Origin: an uncultured Shimia sp.
Lineage (GTDB): Bacteria > Pseudomonadota > Alphaproteobacteria > Rhodobacterales > Rhodobacteraceae
Direction: 5' to 3'
Length of the DNA stretch: 36,857 nucleotides
Assembly: GCF_947498095.1 (NCBI RefSeq)
Contig: NZ_CANMJE010000020.1
Span: 1 to 36,857, forward strand
Shown here: piece by piece, positions 33,313 to 36,857 of the stretch
How positions within the stretch are numbered: position 1 is the stretch's first letter
How the letters are laid out: the number at the start of each line of letters is the position of its first letter
Notes under the pieces: generated by a model
What the model was told of the DNA's origin: nothing
Database searches by the model: none
The model's input: only the letters and a program-made list of their open reading frames with translations
Made by a program: the position numbers and the translations under genes

Positions 33313-36300
33313 ATAGAACGCTCATTATTCAGCTTCATCTGGAAGTATTCGAAACGGGATCAGTTTGTTTTGCTGGCTCTGACCACGTGTTTGTTTCCGT
33401 TGTTGTATCTGACGCTTGAACTGCCCAAGCGCATTATCAACGACGCGATTTCAGCAGATCAGGCCTATGTCTATCTTGAGTGGCTCGATGTTGAGCTGGA
33501 CCAGATCACTTATTTGATGGTTCTGTGTGGTGGCTTTTTGTTGGCGGTGATTGTGCACGGCCTGACCAAAATGCGTATCAATACGATGAAGGGTATCCTG
33601 TCCGAGCGCATGCTGCGCCGGTATCGGTATACACTGATCGGGCGCATTATGCGCTTTCCACAGCCGTATCTGCGCCGTACGTCTCAGGGTGAGATGGTGT
33701 CCATGATCACGTCCGAGGCCGAACCGATGGGCGGCATGATGGGGGATGCCATCAGCCTCCCGGTATTGCAGGCCGGGCAGATGGCGACGATCTTGTTCTT
33801 TCTCTTCGCGCAGAGTTTCTGGTTTGGTGTCGCGGCCTGTGCGTTGATCCCGTTTCAGGCCTGGATCATCCCCAAGCTGCAGCGTCAGATCAACCTGCAC
33901 AACAAGGACCGCATTAAAGAGGTGCGCGAACTTGCCGGTGAAATCGGTGAAACCGCGACCGGAGCAGCGACTCTGAGGGTCAACGCAGGCTGGCGGTATC
34001 GCCTTGCCAAGATCACACGCCGATTGGGAACGCTTTTTGATATTCGCCTGACCATCTACAAGAAAAAGTTCTTCATGAAGTTTCTCAATAACTTCATCGG
34101 ACAACTCACGCCTTTCTTCTTTTATTCGGTTGGTGGACTTTTGGTCATCCGTGGTCAGGTGTCGTTGGGGGCATTGGTTGCCGCGCTTGCCGCATACAAA
34201 GACTTGTCGTCTCCTTGGAAAGAACTGCTCAACTATTATAACCGCATGCAGGACATGTCCCTGCGCTGGCACCTGATCCTGGATCGGTTTGCGCCGCAAG
34301 ACATGGTGCAAGAAGAGTTGTTTGATGGCACACCCGACGAGATTGGCCATCTGGATGGTGACATCGAGTTGCGTCAGGTGACCGTGAGCGATCACAATGG
34401 CGATTCGGTTCTTGAGGATATCAGCCTGAGTATTCCTAACAACGCATTGGTGGGGATTTCAGCGGCCGATACAGAAGAACGCAGAGCGTTGGCTGAACTT
34501 CTCACGCGAGAAGTGTTGCCTGCGGCCGGTAAAGTGATCATGGGGGGACGGGATCTGAATGACCTGCACCAGATGGTGATTGCTGCGCGTGTCGGGTACG
34601 CCGAGGTCAGCCCCTATGTGTTTGAGGGCACGTATGGTGAAAACCTTTTGATGCCTCTGCGTCATCATCCGGTCATGCCACACGCGATTCCCGAACACCG
34701 CATCGCGCGCGAAGCCCATCGCGAGTCAGAAACCCGGCGCAGCGGAAATAGCGAAGATACCTACCTTGCCGATTGGGTAGATCCAAAGCTGGCAGGTGTC
34801 GCCTCGGAAGATGCGCTGCGTGACTGGTGGGTCGAGTTGATGGATGCGCTGGGCTCGGGCAATGTCATGTTCCGGCGTGGACTTGACCAAGTGATGAGCC
34901 CGGAAGACCATCCCGATCTGGCTCGTCGCATCGTCGAATTGCGCCCTCGTATCAAAGAAGCACTTGAGGCCGCAGATCTGGGGCAGGGGTACTACCGGTT
35001 TGATCCGGAGAAATACAATCCTGCGCTACCAGTATCCGCCAACCTGTTCTTTGCCACGGCCCGACAGGGCGACATGCCCACGCAAGAGGCCTCAGCCGGG
35101 AGTTTCCTTGAGCTTCTCGAAGAATTGGGGCTAGCCGAAGGCATGATGCGTCTCTCAGTTGAAGTGGTCGAGATGCTGAACCTCACTTTTGGTGTCGATG
35201 GTGTTGGGCATCCCTTGTTCCGCAGGCTGGGTTTGAACCCGGAACTGTTCGAGAAACTTGTCGAGCTGACAGTCAAGGTGCGAGAGCAATCGCTGGACGT
35301 TCTCGAGAGCGAAGATAAGGTCAACCTTCTCACCGTTCCCTTCGAAGTTTCTGCCGAACAAATTGGGCCTGCGTTCACGGATGATCTCAAAGACATGATC
35401 CTTGATATGCGCCACAAGCAGCGCACCAAGATCGAAAGCTGGGTGTCCGATCACTTTGAGCCTTTGGACGAAAGTGCTTATGCGCCCGGACTCAGTGTTT
35501 TGGAAAATGCGATTTATGGAACGCAGTCCAGTGCCAGCGGGCGCAGCGAGGCCGTGCACGAAGTGGTCGAAAGCGTTCTGCAGACGGAACGTCTGAAGCA
35601 GCAAGTGGTCGAGTTGCTGTTTGCTGTTCCGACAGGTCTGGCAGGCGCGGGCATGCCCTCGGCCTTTGCAGGGCCCTTGTCGATCGGCCGTGCGGCAATG
35701 AAACGTCCCGATCTGCTTATCCTTGACGGGTATCTTGGGGGCGATAGCAACGAAGACAACCGCAAGATCATTCGCAACTTGCGCGCACTGCTGCCCGAAG
35801 CGATTCTGATCTTCCTCGAGGATGTTAACAAGCAACCCGAGGAATTCGACATCGTTTACGAAATTGAGCATGGCCGCATCAAAGACAGCGAGGATCAGGG
35901 CGACGGTGTTCAGGACAATGCTGCAAGCGCAGACTTGCGTCAGAAGATGCGGGCCTTGGTCTCAACGGATCTATTCTCTGGGCTTGATAGAAAGCAACTC
36001 AGATTGTTAGCCTTCGGCGCACAGTGGTTTGAAGCACCCGCGAACTCGTATGTGTTCCGCCAGGGGGACGACGGGAGCGATGGTGCTTATTTGATACTGG
36101 AAGGCGAGGCTGAAATGATCCTGCCCATCCCCGGGGGCGGTAGTACCGTGATCGCAACGTCGGGGCCCGGAACGCTGGTTGGTGAACTGGCTCTGATCCG
36201 CAAAGTTCCGCGGGCCTTAGATATGCACGTACGCTTAGACCTGCGCGCTTTGCGTTTGGGGGAAGAAGAGTTCCTGGCCGTGGTCGAAAATGATGCTGGA

Positions 36301-36384
36301 ACGGCCTTCAAGATTATGCAGGTTCTGGCTGGATACGTCGGTTTTCAGGCACAAAGGCAAACTGAGACTGACGAAACCGAGTGA
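33313..36384 (+). CDS. Giant ABC-type protein: TM domain, degenerate split NBD, cNMP-binding domain
   Basis: About 1,023 residues; numbering here is from TTG 33370. An exporter-type transmembrane domain (to about 300) ends with GALVAALAAYKDLSSPWKELL. The nucleotide-binding domain begins at IELRQVTVSDHNGDSVLEDISL. Where Walker A should be it reads GISAADTEERRALAEL (from 362), with no GxxxxGKS/T. A Q-loop-like region (VGYAEVSPYVFEGTYGENLL) is followed by ~330 inserted residues, then a weak signature (FAGPLSIGRA) and Walker B DLLILDG, where Gly787 replaces the catalytic Glu. A cyclic-nucleotide domain (about 858-1000) keeps GELALIRKVPRA, with Glu939 and Arg948. In frame, homologue-like residues ERSLFSFIWKYSKRDQF precede the TTG, and ATA at 33313 sits where ATG is expected, 8 bases after AGGA. 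Confidence 0.8.
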   Translation: MERSLFSFIWKYSKRDQFVLLALTTCLFPLLYLTLELPKRIINDAISADQAYVYLEWLDVELDQITYLMVLCGGFLLAVIVHGLTKMRINTMKGILSERMLRRYRYTLIGRIMRFPQPYLRRTSQGEMVSMITSEAEPMGGMMGDAISLPVLQAGQMATILFFLFAQSFWFGVAACALIPFQAWIIPKLQRQINLHNKDRIKEVRELAGEIGETATGAATLRVNAGWRYRLAKITRRLGTLFDIRLTIYKKKFFMKFLNNFIGQLTPFFFYSVGGLLVIRGQVSLGALVAALAAYKDLSSPWKELLNYYNRMQDMSLRWHLILDRFAPQDMVQEELFDGTPDEIGHLDGDIELRQVTVSDHNGDSVLEDISLSIPNNALVGISAADTEERRALAELLTREVLPAAGKVIMGGRDLNDLHQMVIAARVGYAEVSPYVFEGTYGENLLMPLRHHPVMPHAIPEHRIAREAHRESETRRSGNSEDTYLADWVDPKLAGVASEDALRDWWVELMDALGSGNVMFRRGLDQVMSPEDHPDLARRIVELRPRIKEALEAADLGQGYYRFDPEKYNPALPVSANLFFATARQGDMPTQEASAGSFLELLEELGLAEGMMRLSVEVVEMLNLTFGVDGVGHPLFRRLGLNPELFEKLVELTVKVREQSLDVLESEDKVNLLTVPFEVSAEQIGPAFTDDLKDMILDMRHKQRTKIESWVSDHFEPLDESAYAPGLSVLENAIYGTQSSASGRSEAVHEVVESVLQTERLKQQVVELLFAVPTGLAGAGMPSAFAGPLSIGRAAMKRPDLLILDGYLGGDSNEDNRKIIRNLRALLPEAILIFLEDVNKQPEEFDIVYEIEHGRIKDSEDQGDGVQDNAASADLRQKMRALVSTDLFSGLDRKQLRLLAFGAQWFEAPANSYVFRQGDDGSDGAYLILEGEAEMILPIPGGGSTVIATSGPGTLVGELALIRKVPRALDMHVRLDLRALRLGEEEFLAVVENDAGTAFKIMQVLAGYVGFQAQRQTETDETE

Positions 36385-36589
36385 TTCATTGGTGGCGGCT
36401 GCGCGAGTCGGCGGTTTTTTTGGCCCCGACTCGCAAGTTTTGCCGGATGATTCCGGCATTTTGAGTGATGTGTTGGGAAATAACGGTGCAGGTGCCGCAA
36501 AAAATGCCCGCAAATCAGGCGAAGTTTTGCAGGTTTCCTTAGAAAATTCGGTCTTGTGAAGTTTTTTTGAATTTTTCTGGAAAAAGCAC
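36385..36589. other. Upstream region of the rRNA operon with a stem-loop
   Basis: After the ABC-type gene, GCGAGTCGG (36403-36411) and CCGACTCGC (36426-36434) form a 9-bp stem with a loop containing seven Ts. It may act as a weak terminator. The rest is AT-richer sequence leading into the rRNA promoter, and open frames here look like chance. Confidence 0.5.
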
Positions 36590-36618
36590 TTGCAGGGGTC
36601 GGGTGTAATCCGTAAATA
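36590..36618 (+). promoter_or_regulatory. Probable rRNA operon promoter
   Basis: TTGCAG (36590-36595), a 17-bp spacer and TAAATA (36613-36618) form a good sigma-70-type promoter, preceded by AT-rich sequence that could act as an UP element (the T-rich tracts at 36561-36585). Confidence 0.72.
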
Positions 36619-36857
36619 CCCCTTCACCGGCGGCGCTGAGGCGCTAACGGGACGCAGGACGGAGCGGCGAACAACAGTTCGGAAGCGAAGCGAAGCGGAA
36701 AATCTAGAGGCTTTGGTCGGCGGGTTGCACCATAAATCATATGGAGCACCGGTTGGTTTTTGTCTCTCGGGTCATTGATCCGACGCTATTTGACATTGTT
36801 ATACAACTGAAGAGATATGTGGGCGGTTTGGTTCATTTCGATGAACAAACAACTGCA
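36619..36857 (+). other. rRNA operon leader, just upstream of 16S rRNA
   Basis: The leader reads GGGCGGTTTGGTTCATTTCG near 36820-36840, a sequence I associate with the region just before 16S rRNA genes in Roseobacter-group bacteria. GCTATTTGACATTG at 36785-36798 resembles the boxA antitermination element (TGCTCTTTAACAA-like). There is no protein gene here. The 16S gene itself should begin shortly after the window's end and is not visible. Confidence 0.7.

Noticed and set aside
33451..34395. 314-codon minus-strand frame
   Set aside because: Antisense to the transmembrane part of the giant ABC-type gene; no protein-like features.
1..36857. CRISPR array, phage or transposon
   Set aside because: No regularly spaced repeats, no integrase, transposase or phage structural proteins among the frames, and no terminal inverted repeats noticed.

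Overview
The window looks like chromosome of a marine alphaproteobacterium of the Roseobacter group (Rhodobacteraceae). This rests on protein style and gene content: an ArsR-ArsC-Acr3-GAPDH-ArsJ operon, a BCCT transporter, a small membrane ORF usually mislabelled CTP synthetase in this group, a DUF3307 protein, and an rRNA operon leader of the kind found in these bacteria. Most genes are ordinary metabolism, transport and regulation. No CRISPR array, prophage, insertion sequence or tRNA gene was recognised.

Layout. 216-3760: four overlapping or close genes (nitronate monooxygenase, histidine phosphatase, phosphotransferase, SDR) that read as one catabolic operon. 3763-7026: GNAT acetyltransferase, MFS exporter, ACT-domain protein, small secreted basic protein, PaaI-type thioesterase. 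7023-11690: PLP enzyme with a divergent Lrp/AsnC regulator, double-cupin protein, TauD-type dioxygenase with a divergent LysR regulator. 11794-13400: secreted 'aggregation factor core'-like protein, TspO, CIA30 protein. 13469-16205: LysR regulator divergent from a BCCT transporter that carries a one-base frameshift, followed by a strong terminator. 16338-20530: arsenic operon, complete and apparently intact. 20535-24429: truncated DMT transporter abutting a gene remnant, outer-membrane-type protein, DUF2141 protein, class III nucleotide cyclase. 24813-27258: a secreted-protein gene interrupted by TGA, then lepA. 27743-32763: small membrane protein, LicD-like protein, about 1 kb without a clear gene, rhodanese, and an ACP-ketosynthase-MaoC set. 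32751-36384: DUF3307 protein and a very large ABC-type protein. 36385-36857: upstream region, promoter and leader of an rRNA operon whose 16S gene lies just beyond the window.

The most unusual parts are at the right-hand end. The acyl carrier protein gene has an amber codon directly before its phosphopantetheine serine. The adjoining ketosynthase has Gln in place of the first catalytic His, and the following MaoC-like gene is frameshifted. The three lesions together suggest a small acyl-carrier pathway in decay, unless they are sequence errors. Next to it is a roughly 1,000-residue ABC-type membrane protein whose nucleotide-binding domain has no readable Walker A motif and lacks the Walker B glutamate. 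That domain is split by an insertion of about 330 residues and followed by a cyclic-nucleotide-binding domain that keeps its phosphate-binding residues. This is the best candidate for an undescribed system: a membrane protein of ABC ancestry that senses cNMP rather than pumping with ATP. A class III cyclase 9 kb away could supply a ligand, but that link is speculative.
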